The position numbers were made by a program, and so were the translations under genes. Below, in pieces: positions 1-7,277 of a stretch of 14,656 nucleotides of DNA; the stretch's first letter is position 1; the number at the start of each line of letters is the position of its first letter. This stretch comes from Thermoplasmatales archaeon JdFR-43. Its GTDB lineage: Archaea; Thermoplasmatota; E2; UBA202; JdFR-43. The notes under the pieces were generated by a model. The model did not search any database. It was given only the letters and a program-made list of their open reading frames with translations, and was not told the origin of the DNA. The DNA lies in NCBI GenBank assembly GCA_002011355.1, contig MTNE01000153.1, positions 1 to 14,656 of the forward strand. Reading direction: 5' to 3'.

Positions 1-38
1 CGGGGGTGGCGGTGCCGCCGCGGGTGGTGGAGCTGTAG
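1..38 (+). CDS. 3' end of an unidentified upstream gene (partial)
   Basis: Reading from base 3, the frame gives a short C-terminus ending in VVEL and a TAG stop at 36-38. Almost every codon ends in G, the strong GC3 bias also seen in the transferase gene at the other edge of the window and unlike the glycan genes in between. That makes a real gene tail plausible. A second frame (from base 2, TAG at 47-49) is also open but encodes only a Gly/Ala run. About a dozen codons are visible, so no function can be assigned. Confidence 0.3.
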   Translation, partial: GVAVPPRVVEL

Positions 39-181
39 CGGGTACGTAGGCCTGCTAGCCCCTGAAACGCTGATCTTAAGGGAAATTTCTGTCTCGCGGT
101 GTCAAACTTGAGTTGGTCTAAACGCACCAAGATATGGACTAGGTTCTCCGCTTCGGGAAATACGGTAGAATCCATTTTTAG

Positions 182-1522
182 ATGGACTGGATTAAGGAGA
201 TTCTCTGGATTCTTCTCGGCAAGAAAGGACACGGCAGCCTTAGGGCACAGATGGCACAAGGAATCGTCGGCACATTTGTACTAAAAGTTGTAAATGTCGC
301 TTTTGGGTTTGGTACAAATCTTTTTCTCGCACGGTTACTCGGCGCCAAGGAATATGGTGTCTACACCTACGCCGTCTCCTGGGCACAGTTCCTTGCCGTG
401 CCAGCGGTTTTAGGGCTCAACACGCTCCTGACCCGAGAAGTGGCGAAGTATAAAGCGTTAAAGGATTGGCAATCCCTAAAAGAAATTATACGCTGGTCCA
501 ATCGCGTCGTGCTCCTAACCTCCATAAGCATTGCAGTTCTGTTTGCAATGGTTATCTGGTCTTTTCAGGCAAAGTTCGCTCCTGAGGTCAGAACAACGCT
601 TTGGATCGCAATGGCCCTGGTACCTCTGCTTTCCTTCCTTTTCCTTCGCCAAGGAGTACTCCAGGGACTGGGACACGTGGTGGAGGCACAGATCCCACAG
701 TTTGTCATTTTTCCCGTTACTTTTCTCCTTTTAACCACTGGGTTGCACCTGATTTTCGGTTTGAAAGGATATTCAGCGGTAGGGCTTAGGTGTATTGCCG
801 GATTTGCAGCGCTCCTTTTCGCATCCTTTATGTTACACAACAAATGTACCTTTTCAGTAAAAAATAGCCTTGTTTCTAGTTACCACCCCAGAGACTGGTT
901 TAAAAGCACTCTTCCCTTACTCTTAATCGGTGCAGCCGGTATCCTCAATCAACGTATGCCGATAATCGTTGGCGGGCTTATACTCAAGATTGAATCGGTG
1001 GGGGTTTTAAACATTTCGATCAGCATCGCTGCCCTTGTGAGCTTCGTCGCCCAAGCTTTTTACATGCCGTTGGCTCCGTTAATTACCCATCTTCTAGCGG
1101 TAAATAACAAGAAAAAGTTGCGAATATTAATGACGAGAAGCGCACGCCTCTCTGCTGTAGGCTCATTTCTAGCCACGATATCCCTCGTCCTTTTAGCAAG
1201 ACCAACGCTTTCTTTATTCGGTGGTACATTCAGTATGGCACAGGCACCGCTGATAATCTTGGCATCCGGCCATGCTTTTTCCAGCTTGCTGGGTTTCCCT
1301 ACCACAATTTTGATCATGTCAGGCCATGAGGCAACTGTTGCAAAGGCTGTGCTGGCCATGGCATTCGTGAACATTGTTCTTGTAATAAGCTTAGGTTCAT
1401 TATGGGGGATGATGGGATGTTCAGTAGCGATGGTAACGAGTTGGATAATAATGAAACTGCTGTTGTCATATTGGGCATGGAAAAAAACCGAGATCGATCC
1501 GACCATTATAGGACGGGGTTGA
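182..1522 (+). CDS. Wzx-type polysaccharide flippase (MOP superfamily), first copy
   Basis: Predicted integral membrane protein of 446 residues. It would flip polyprenol-diphosphate-linked oligosaccharide units across the cytoplasmic membrane. Hydrophobic segments run throughout, consistent with the 12-14 helices of the polysaccharide transporter family, and the length is normal for Wzx. The N-terminal third carries the family-like stretch LARLLGAKEYGVYTYA (about residues 50-65). It is clearly homologous to the minus-strand protein at 11010-12344: both begin with a short amphipathic segment ending near an HG pair at residues 17-18, and they share LWIAM, LVPLL and VEAQIPQ blocks. ATG 182 is the first possible start because an in-frame TAG sits directly before it. 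No convincing Shine-Dalgarno precedes it. It is the first gene of the plus-strand module, 18 bases before the PP-loop gene. The family call is firm; the transported glycan is unknown. Confidence 0.9.
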   Translation: MDWIKEILWILLGKKGHGSLRAQMAQGIVGTFVLKVVNVAFGFGTNLFLARLLGAKEYGVYTYAVSWAQFLAVPAVLGLNTLLTREVAKYKALKDWQSLKEIIRWSNRVVLLTSISIAVLFAMVIWSFQAKFAPEVRTTLWIAMALVPLLSFLFLRQGVLQGLGHVVEAQIPQFVIFPVTFLLLTTGLHLIFGLKGYSAVGLRCIAGFAALLFASFMLHNKCTFSVKNSLVSSYHPRDWFKSTLPLLLIGAAGILNQRMPIIVGGLILKIESVGVLNISISIAALVSFVAQAFYMPLAPLITHLLAVNNKKKLRILMTRSARLSAVGSFLATISLVLLARPTLSLFGGTFSMAQAPLIILASGHAFSSLLGFPTTILIMSGHEATVAKAVLAMAFVNIVLVISLGSLWGMMGCSVAMVTSWIIMKLLLSYWAWKKTEIDPTIIGRG

Positions 1523-1525
1523 TAC

Positions 1526-1534
1526 AAAGGAGGT
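1526..1534 (+). promoter_or_regulatory. Strong Shine-Dalgarno for the PP-loop gene
   Basis: AAAGGAGGT is a near-perfect anti-Shine-Dalgarno complement. Its GGAGG core lies seven bases before the GTG at 1541. It sets the start of the next gene at a GTG codon rather than at later ATGs. Confidence 0.8.
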
Positions 1535-1540
1535 CATCGG

Positions 1541-2887
1541 GTGCGTGGGAATTATGTTTACATCTCTAATATCGAGATGGTAAAAAACACGTTGCGGACT
1601 CGATTTCTAGCCAAAGGCCGAATCGCTCGCTTTTTTAAGAAAAATGAGCTTAACGTGGAATACGACATCGAGACCCTAAAGATCGCACCTTCCATCGCAA
1701 GTCTCCCCTTGATTTCTAATGTCCTCCCGCTTGTTTGGGCAATGGACGCGGAATTGTACGTGGACAGACTTGACAAGCAGAGCAAGCGTTCTTTCGAGGT
1801 GTTACGAGAGGTTTTTCGACACTGTTACCCAGATCTCGTATGGGGCGGGAATTTGGTGGTGGGCGATGTTGTGGATCACGCTTATCATAATACCAATCCG
1901 CATTGCCTTAACGGGTGTCTGGTGTTTTTCAGTGGTGGGGTAGACTCCCTTGCCACTTACTTTCGCCACAGGGAAGAGGGGCCAATACTCGTTACTGTTT
2001 GGGGAGCGGATTGTGATTTACAAAATACGGTGGCGTGGAATCGCATATGGGCGTTTACGAAAAAGTTCTCCGAAAGAACTAACACAAAAGCCATTTGGAT
2101 CCGCAGTGATTTCAAAAAACTTCTAAATTACAGCCGTCTGAATTTAAGATTTCAATCTTTGGTTAACACAAATTGGTGGAGCGCCGTTCAATACGCGCTT
2201 GGGCTATTCGGATTAGGAGCCCCGTTGGCTCATGCTTTGGGAGCGAAAAGGATGTATTTAAGTTCCAGTTGGTGGCCGGACGCTAAATATTATAGTGCAA
2301 CAAGTTGGGGACCCCATTGCAAACCATGGTTCGGGCAATGTCAAGCTATAATTGACGCATGGGAATTGTCTCGACAGGAAAAATTGAGACTTGTTCTCTC
2401 TCACTTGACAACGCCGATGGAAATAAGGGTTTGTTGGCAATCACCGTTTGGGGAAAACTGCGGAAAGTGCGAGAAATGCAGCCGCACGATCCTGGCTCTC
2501 GAAATCGAAGGGTTTGATCCTAACATGTACGGTTTCCATGTCGATGATAACACATTTGTTGCCATAATGTCTCAACTTGAAAAGAGTTCCTGGCTTTCCG
2601 TTCCCAGCACACTGGAATACTGGCGCGATATCCAACGGAACATACGCTCAAGACCCTATTTAAACCCGCCTCATGAAGGGGCCGCGCGGTTATGTCGCTG
2701 GCTTATTAAAATTGATTTGGAAACTCTGGGATCCAAGAAATCTTTTAGTAAAAATGTTTGGGGATGTCTGGCCAAATATCTCGCTTCGCTTCCTCCCTTC
2801 ATGTTCGAGGGCTTGCGCTATTTGTACAATTTGGTGAAGTGTGTTAAACAGCTTCTGTACAAAATGTTTTCTGAAGAAGGGGTGTGA
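1541..2887 (+). CDS. QueC/ExsB-like PP-loop ATPase with zinc-site motif
   Basis: Soluble protein of 448 residues, GTG start. The PP-loop pyrophosphatase signature SGGVDS lies at residues 131-136 after a hydrophobic strand. Cys298, Cys307, Cys310 and Cys313 form C-x8-C-x2-C-x2-C (CGKCEKC at 307-313), the zinc-site spacing of QueC (7-cyano-7-deazaguanine synthase). PP-loop enzymes adenylate a carboxyl or carbonyl group to allow amide, nitrile or thio transfer. The protein is about twice the length of QueC, with an extra N-terminal region of about 120 residues and a C-terminal extension of about 130. It lies inside a tight glycan operon: 18 bases after a flippase and directly adjacent to a pyruvyl transferase start. 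No other queuosine gene is in the window. I infer that it activates or modifies a sugar acid or another glycan precursor, comparable in principle to the PP-loop sugar amidotransferases (WbpG type). A role in deazapurine synthesis is not excluded. The fold is confident; the substrate is unknown. Confidence 0.85.
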   Translation: MRGNYVYISNIEMVKNTLRTRFLAKGRIARFFKKNELNVEYDIETLKIAPSIASLPLISNVLPLVWAMDAELYVDRLDKQSKRSFEVLREVFRHCYPDLVWGGNLVVGDVVDHAYHNTNPHCLNGCLVFFSGGVDSLATYFRHREEGPILVTVWGADCDLQNTVAWNRIWAFTKKFSERTNTKAIWIRSDFKKLLNYSRLNLRFQSLVNTNWWSAVQYALGLFGLGAPLAHALGAKRMYLSSSWWPDAKYYSATSWGPHCKPWFGQCQAIIDAWELSRQEKLRLVLSHLTTPMEIRVCWQSPFGENCGKCEKCSRTILALEIEGFDPNMYGFHVDDNTFVAIMSQLEKSSWLSVPSTLEYWRDIQRNIRSRPYLNPPHEGAARLCRWLIKIDLETLGSKKSFSKNVWGCLAKYLASLPPFMFEGLRYLYNLVKCVKQLLYKMFSEEGV

Positions 2888-3874
2888 ATGCAAAAAATTT
2901 CCAACCTCTCAGACTTTTTTGCCTTAGTTAGGGGAGCGCGCATCTTTTTTGATCCGTTGTGGGGAAATAATGGTGACAAGCTTATAGCTTTGGGCAGTCT
3001 GGAGGCGTTCCGACGCCACGGAATTAAACTAACGCGCTCTCCCAAACATGCACAAGCCATCGTTTTGAATGGAGGAGGTGGTATGACACCTCGCTGGGGG
3101 GCACTTGGGGTTTTATACAACTACGTAAGGAGTTATCCCAATAAAATGATTGTGGTTTTGCCCTCGAGTTGGGAATCGGTTGAGACCGGCGGACTTACTG
3201 ATGCATTGTCGCTTCCCAGGCGAGCACCCGTTTTTTTATTCGCCAGGGAGAAATATAGCCTCGAAGCATTGTATGCCTTGTCAGTAAAATACAAAAACCT
3301 CACCGTGGGATTGGATCATGACATGGCATTCCAGTTACAAGACACTGACTTCCTGGCCCGACTCAAGCGTAGAGCAGAGGCAAAGCACATCCTTGTAGTA
3401 GAAAGGAAAGACAAAGAGGCAAGTCCGGGCGTTAAATGTAGCAGACCAGTGCTCATATCGCTTATATCTAATGTTGTTCCTGCGGGAGTTCGTACGGCCC
3501 TCCCATTGCGGACGCGGGTAAAGATAGCCAGTTTGCTGGCTCCGGTGGAACGGCTAATAACGAAGTTGCAAACGGGGTCATATGAGGAAAGCGCTTTTTA
3601 TGAGCAAGCATTACAATTAGTGAAAAATAACCACCGAGAACATGCCGATCTGCCGGTTTACGTCGCTGACGTAAGTCTTCCAACTGTCTGTAATTTCAGA
3701 AATTTTTGCTTGGCCGTTGCCCACGCAGCCGTTGTGATAACTACCCGGTTGCATGTCGCCATATTAGCCGCCCTCCTCGGAAAACCAACCTATCTCAAAG
3801 AAGGCCCATGGCATAAGATCAAAGGCGTGTATGAATATTCACTTAAGGAATTTGGATATGTGGAGATGATATGA
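2888..3874 (+). CDS. Polysaccharide pyruvyl transferase family protein
   Basis: Cytoplasmic protein of 328 residues resembling the polysaccharide pyruvyl transferase family (CsaB/WcaK type). These enzymes transfer pyruvate from phosphoenolpyruvate to a sugar hydroxyl pair, making an acidic ketal on exopolysaccharides or cell-wall polymers. Family features visible are the N-terminal GNNGDKLI at about residues 27-33, a glycine-rich NGGGG turn at 61-65, and the C-terminal TTRLHVAILAALLGKP block, with Arg287 and His289 in the conserved R-L-H triplet. The ATG follows the previous gene's TGA with no gap and is preceded by AAGGGG, so translation is probably coupled. Its end overlaps the next gene by four bases (ATGA). 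Some members of this fold do other sugar chemistry, so pyruvylation is likely but not proven. Confidence 0.85.
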   Translation: MQKISNLSDFFALVRGARIFFDPLWGNNGDKLIALGSLEAFRRHGIKLTRSPKHAQAIVLNGGGGMTPRWGALGVLYNYVRSYPNKMIVVLPSSWESVETGGLTDALSLPRRAPVFLFAREKYSLEALYALSVKYKNLTVGLDHDMAFQLQDTDFLARLKRRAEAKHILVVERKDKEASPGVKCSRPVLISLISNVVPAGVRTALPLRTRVKIASLLAPVERLITKLQTGSYEESAFYEQALQLVKNNHREHADLPVYVADVSLPTVCNFRNFCLAVAHAAVVITTRLHVAILAALLGKPTYLKEGPWHKIKGVYEYSLKEFGYVEMI

Positions 3875-4728
3875 ACGGCAACAAGGAACCCAGATTTTCA
3901 CTGATCATGGCGACAGTAGAAAGAACCAATGAAGTGAAACGATTTCTCAAGCACCTTGACTGTCAAACGTACCCTGAGTTCGAGTTGATCGTGGTGGACC
4001 AAAACCCGGACGACCGTTTAGTTCCCCTTCTTGAGCCGTACAGAGACCGTTTCCCTATCCTGCGTTTGAGGTCCAAGAGAGGAGTGTCGCGGGCCCGTAA
4101 TGTAGGGTTAAGACATGTTTCTGGAAACATCATTGCGTTTCCCGACGATGACTGCTGGTACCCCTCTGACCTTCTAGAACGTGTGGCGCGTTTTTTCCAA
4201 AACCATTCAGATATCCATGGCCTCTCGGGGCGCACCATCGATGAGCAACAACGACCCGTGGGCCGTTGGGATAAAAGAGCAGGCTTAATCAATCGCTACA
4301 ATGTATGGTGGAGGGCAAAGTCTTGTACCATTTTTCTCAGAGCGGAACTTGTGCAAACCGTCGGATATTTCGACGAAACTCTTGGATTGGGAGCGGGAAC
4401 ACCTTGGGGCGCAGCGGAGGAGACAGATTACTTACTTCGTGCATTAAAACACGGGCAGCGCTTATTTTACTGTCCAAATCTCACCGTTTTTCACCCCCAA
4501 CCTAGGAATGACCGAACCATCGATGCACTGAATCGAGTACGGGAGTACGCGCAGGGAGTAGGGCGAGTGTTACGCAAACATAGATTTCCTGCGTGGTACC
4601 TGCCGTATAGATGTTGCTTAACGCTACTTAAAAGCTTTTATCTCTTCATGCTTGGGAGGTTTACGGAAGGCCAACACTGTTTGGTCTCGATTCGAGGACG
4701 CATCACGGGCTGGAAAGCGGAACCGTGA
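3871..4728 (+). CDS. Glycosyltransferase family 2 (GT-A fold)
   Basis: Protein of 285 residues expected to transfer a sugar from a nucleotide-sugar to a lipid-linked acceptor at the inner face of the membrane. The N-terminal strand FSLIMATVERTNEVKRFL is typical of GT2 enzymes. VVDQNPDD (41-48) is the nucleotide-binding region, and PDDDCW at 91-96 contains the metal-binding D-x-D. Glu184-Thr-Asp186 resembles the downstream acidic motif that precedes the catalytic base. A short hydrophobic stretch near residues 243-260 could associate with the membrane. The ATG overlaps the stop of the pyruvyl transferase (ATGA), with GGAG six bases upstream. Sugar specificity cannot be read from the sequence. 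A strong hairpin covers its stop codon. Confidence 0.9.
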   Translation: MNGNKEPRFSLIMATVERTNEVKRFLKHLDCQTYPEFELIVVDQNPDDRLVPLLEPYRDRFPILRLRSKRGVSRARNVGLRHVSGNIIAFPDDDCWYPSDLLERVARFFQNHSDIHGLSGRTIDEQQRPVGRWDKRAGLINRYNVWWRAKSCTIFLRAELVQTVGYFDETLGLGAGTPWGAAEETDYLLRALKHGQRLFYCPNLTVFHPQPRNDRTIDALNRVREYAQGVGRVLRKHRFPAWYLPYRCCLTLLKSFYLFMLGRFTEGQHCLVSIRGRITGWKAEP

Positions 4729-4743
4729 AGGTCACGATTCCGC
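4717..4743 (+). other. Stem-loop across the GT2 stop codon
   Basis: GCGGAACCGTG (4717-4727) pairs with CACGATTCCGC (4733-4743) over 11 positions with one mismatch, leaving a five-base loop. The TGA stop at 4726-4728 lies in the left arm. No T-run follows, so it is not a classical intrinsic terminator. It may stabilise the upstream mRNA or tune expression of the downstream GT4 gene, which starts about 150 bases later. Confidence 0.5.
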
Positions 4744-4872
4744 GCAGGGTGTCCAGCGGAAATTCGCCGCTTTTGGCCAAGCGTCACCCTCGATTACGGA
4801 TTTGCGACAGCGTCACTGGTTGAAATCCAGACACCAATATGTTGATATTAGATTTTGGAGGAGCGGTCATCC

Positions 4873-4879
4873 AAGGAGG
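4873..4879 (+). promoter_or_regulatory. Shine-Dalgarno deciding the GT4 start
   Basis: AAGGAGG lies 12 bases before ATG 4892 and is the only strong ribosome site in the 163-base gap after the GT2 gene. It supports starting the GT4 protein at 4892 rather than at the in-frame ATG 4652, which lies inside the GT2 gene. Confidence 0.65.
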
Positions 4880-4891
4880 ATTGATGTACAT

Positions 4892-6079
4892 ATGAAATCT
4901 CGAATCTTAGTGCTTTCTTATCGATTCCCTTACCCCTTGACGGATGGTTCACGAATCAGGATGTACAATTTCGCGAAAATTTTGACCAAAAAATATCTAG
5001 TGGATTTACTCGCCATCAATGAGGGGCGTGTCAGAGAGCAGCACGTAAACGAGCTTCGAAAGGTTTTCAACGAAGTTATTGTCCACCCCTTTCATCCCTT
5101 GCGCTTTAAAATTAATACTTTAAGAGGTCTATTTTGTAACGATTCGTTGCAAGTTTTTTACCATCACTTTGGAAAAGTTCAAAGATGGGTCATAAAGCAT
5201 TATAAACAGTATGACCTCCTTTTTTGTTTCCATGTTCGCATGGCGAAATATTTAGAAAACATCGTTGAGAGACCAAAGGTCATCGACCTCATTGATGCAA
5301 CTTCAATTAATTATCAAGAAGCTCAAAGGTTTTCGAAAGGTCTTTGGCGATATATCTACTCTATCGAAAACAAGCGCCTTCTTACGTACGAACTCAAGAT
5401 GCTGGGCAAATTCGATCTGGCGTTTATCACCTCCCGTTATGACAAAGCATTTCTTGAAAAAAATGCCGGACGCATCTTCGAACATCTTGTCGTGGTTCCG
5501 AATGGTGTTCGTGAAGAACTTTTTGCACGGCCCATGACAGGTGAGGAAGAGGATTGGGTCGTTTTCTTGGGTAGGATGAGCTATGCACCTAATATCGACG
5601 CCGTTCTTTATTTTACCCATAAAGTATTTCCCTTAATCCGCAAAGAGAAACCCGTCAAGTTTCTAATCGTAGGAACTGATCCAGCGAAGGAAGTGCTAAA
5701 ATTGCAGAAAATAAAAGACATTGAAGTCACAGGCTTTGTGGAAGATCCATATGAGTATCTCTTGAAAGCGAAGGTAGTGGTGGCTCCAATACGTTTCAGT
5801 GCGGGTATTCAGAACAAGATTTTGGAAGCTATGGCCTTGCGGAAGGCCGTGGTAACCACATCAAAAGGCGCGAGGGGAATACTTGGAGAAGATGGGAAGC
5901 ACTTTTTAGTGGCGGATGATCCCCAAGGTATGGCAGAAAAGGTCTTGCTTTTGTTGCAAGACCAAGGCATTCGAAAAGAACTCGGGGATAACGCATACGG
6001 GCTGATTAAGAACGTATATCGTTGGGATATCATTTCGGAAAAATTGTTGTTCCAGCTTGAACAGATTCTTAAAGCATGA
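4892..6079 (+). CDS. Glycosyltransferase family 4, Stp1-like (GT-B fold)
   Basis: Protein of 395 residues when started at ATG 4892. The start is chosen because the typical first strand (MKSRILVLSYRFPYPLTDGS) begins there. The N-terminal acceptor domain continues to about residue 200. VVPNGV (201-206) opens the C-terminal donor domain, followed by VVFLGRMSYAPNIDAV (223-238) and APIRFSAGIQNKILEAMA (about 298-315), which holds the donor-contacting Glu of GT4 enzymes. The opening RFPYPLTDGSRIR and the AGIQNKILEAMA block resemble the sugar transferases linked to PEP-CTERM/EpsH exopolysaccharide systems (Stp1, TIGR03087-like), although no other part of such a system is in the window. The frame stays open for 80 codons upstream, but that extension is arginine-rich, overlaps the GT2 gene and looks non-coding. 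It is the last gene of the plus-strand module. The donor sugar is unknown. Confidence 0.9.
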   Translation: MKSRILVLSYRFPYPLTDGSRIRMYNFAKILTKKYLVDLLAINEGRVREQHVNELRKVFNEVIVHPFHPLRFKINTLRGLFCNDSLQVFYHHFGKVQRWVIKHYKQYDLLFCFHVRMAKYLENIVERPKVIDLIDATSINYQEAQRFSKGLWRYIYSIENKRLLTYELKMLGKFDLAFITSRYDKAFLEKNAGRIFEHLVVVPNGVREELFARPMTGEEEDWVVFLGRMSYAPNIDAVLYFTHKVFPLIRKEKPVKFLIVGTDPAKEVLKLQKIKDIEVTGFVEDPYEYLLKAKVVVAPIRFSAGIQNKILEAMALRKAVVTTSKGARGILGEDGKHFLVADDPQGMAEKVLLLLQDQGIRKELGDNAYGLIKNVYRWDIISEKLLFQLEQILKA

Positions 6080-6164
6080 TATTTTCGGTCCTGCCCCTGG
6101 ATATCATCGAATCGGTTACCCCTCGTAGACGTGGAGATGCGGTACGCAGCCCGCCGGGATTTTT

Positions 6165-7277
6165 TCACCGATCTCTCCCGCACACTTGCATGTAGGTCGC
6201 GATTAACTTTTCCCGAACTGCGTTCCAAGAAAACATTTTGATCCGCTCAGTTCCCCGGGTCAGCAATTTTTGCTTTAGGGATTCTTCACGCAAAAGCCGC
6301 CACATTGCCTCCGCCAGTGCTTCGTGATCCCTGGGGTCGATTCCGTAATACAAGGCCGCTTCTCCAGCTACTTCTCTAGAAGAAGGGATGTCACTGACTA
6401 CTAAGGGAATGCCCCTCGCCATAGCCTCTACTAAAGGAATGCCAAATCCTTCGTACAGACTCGGCAAGACCAGAAATTCTGCGCCGTCGTACAGATGAAC
6501 CAATTGCTCATCAGGTACAGATCCGGTAAAAACCACATCTTTGGAAGTGGCGTGTGGAAGACTCTGCATGGTCTTTTGGATCTCTTCGAAACCAAATCCC
6601 GGCCGGCCCACGAGAACTAGCCGGATATCCGATTCACGCGCGTGAACTATTGAAAAGGCCTTTAATAACGTGACCACATTTTTCCTTGCCTCGAGCGTCC
6701 CCACAAACAGTGCGTATGGCTTACGAATACCGTGTTCACGCATAACTTCTTGAACTCGTTCGGGATCGTGCAGCATCTGCGCGAATAACCGTGGCACGAC
6801 ATTGGGTACAACCCTGACGCGGTCTGGGGACAGGGAGAAAACCTCGACGATCTCGTCCTTGACTGCTTGAGAAACCGTAACCACGAGATCGGATCGCGTG
6901 ACAGCCAATCGTGTGGCCCACCGTATGTATGGCAGATATCCTTTAGGAAGTGTGTGAGGGACACGCCACCCAACCAAATCGTGTATGGTGCTCAAATGCT
7001 TAACCCTATGATTTTTCCAATATGGAACGAGAAAATTTGTGAAATGAACGATATCAGGTTTGAGCCTTCGTTCACGGATTAGCAAGAAGCTATTTATCCA
7101 AATTACATATACCGCGCGCCGGGCGGAATGTGGAAGATACTTAAACATTTCCGGCTTTTGAAGGATCACACCTTCTGCGTCATCACAATCTCGTAATAAT
7201 TCGTACAAATTCAATGTATACCTCCCTATACCGGACCACCGCGTAGTTGAGAAGCCGTCTTCCAACCAGATTATCAT
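6165..7277 (-). CDS. Glycosyltransferase family 4 (GT-B fold)
   Basis: Protein of 370 residues, likely cytoplasmic and membrane-associated. It resembles mannosyltransferase-type GT4 enzymes. Motifs in order are WSGIGRYTLNLYELL (14-28), a glycine-rich acceptor-side loop; STIHDLVGW (96-104); VVPNV (156-160); ALFVGTLEARKN (189-200), the start of the donor domain; VLVGRPG (221-227); and SLYEGFGIPLVEAMARG (273-289), with Glu276 and Glu284 forming the E-x7-E motif. I chose ATG 7277 because it overlaps the stop of the upstream polymerase gene as ATGA and has AAAAGGAGC just before it. An alternative in-frame start at 7304 would add nine residues. It is the last gene of the minus-strand module and faces the other GT4 gene tail to tail across an 85-base gap with no strong terminator hairpin. 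The sugar transferred is unknown. Confidence 0.92.
   Translation of the reverse strand: MIIWLEDGFSTTRWSGIGRYTLNLYELLRDCDDAEGVILQKPEMFKYLPHSARRAVYVIWINSFLLIRERRLKPDIVHFTNFLVPYWKNHRVKHLSTIHDLVGWRVPHTLPKGYLPYIRWATRLAVTRSDLVVTVSQAVKDEIVEVFSLSPDRVRVVPNVVPRLFAQMLHDPERVQEVMREHGIRKPYALFVGTLEARKNVVTLLKAFSIVHARESDIRLVLVGRPGFGFEEIQKTMQSLPHATSKDVVFTGSVPDEQLVHLYDGAEFLVLPSLYEGFGIPLVEAMARGIPLVVSDIPSSREVAGEAALYYGIDPRDHEALAEAMWRLLREESLKQKLLTRGTERIKMFSWNAVREKLIATYMQVCGRDR

Noticed and set aside
4652-4891. An 80-residue N-terminal extension of the GT4 gene
   Set aside because: It overlaps the GT2 gene, looks unlike protein (Arg/Ser/Gln-rich), and the family's first strand plus a good ribosome site occur at 4892.
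6080-6164. A bidirectional terminator between the convergent GT4 genes
   Set aside because: Only tiny GC-rich stems (CCCGCCGGG before a T-run at 6159-6165) are present. The three-pair stem is too short to claim a terminator.
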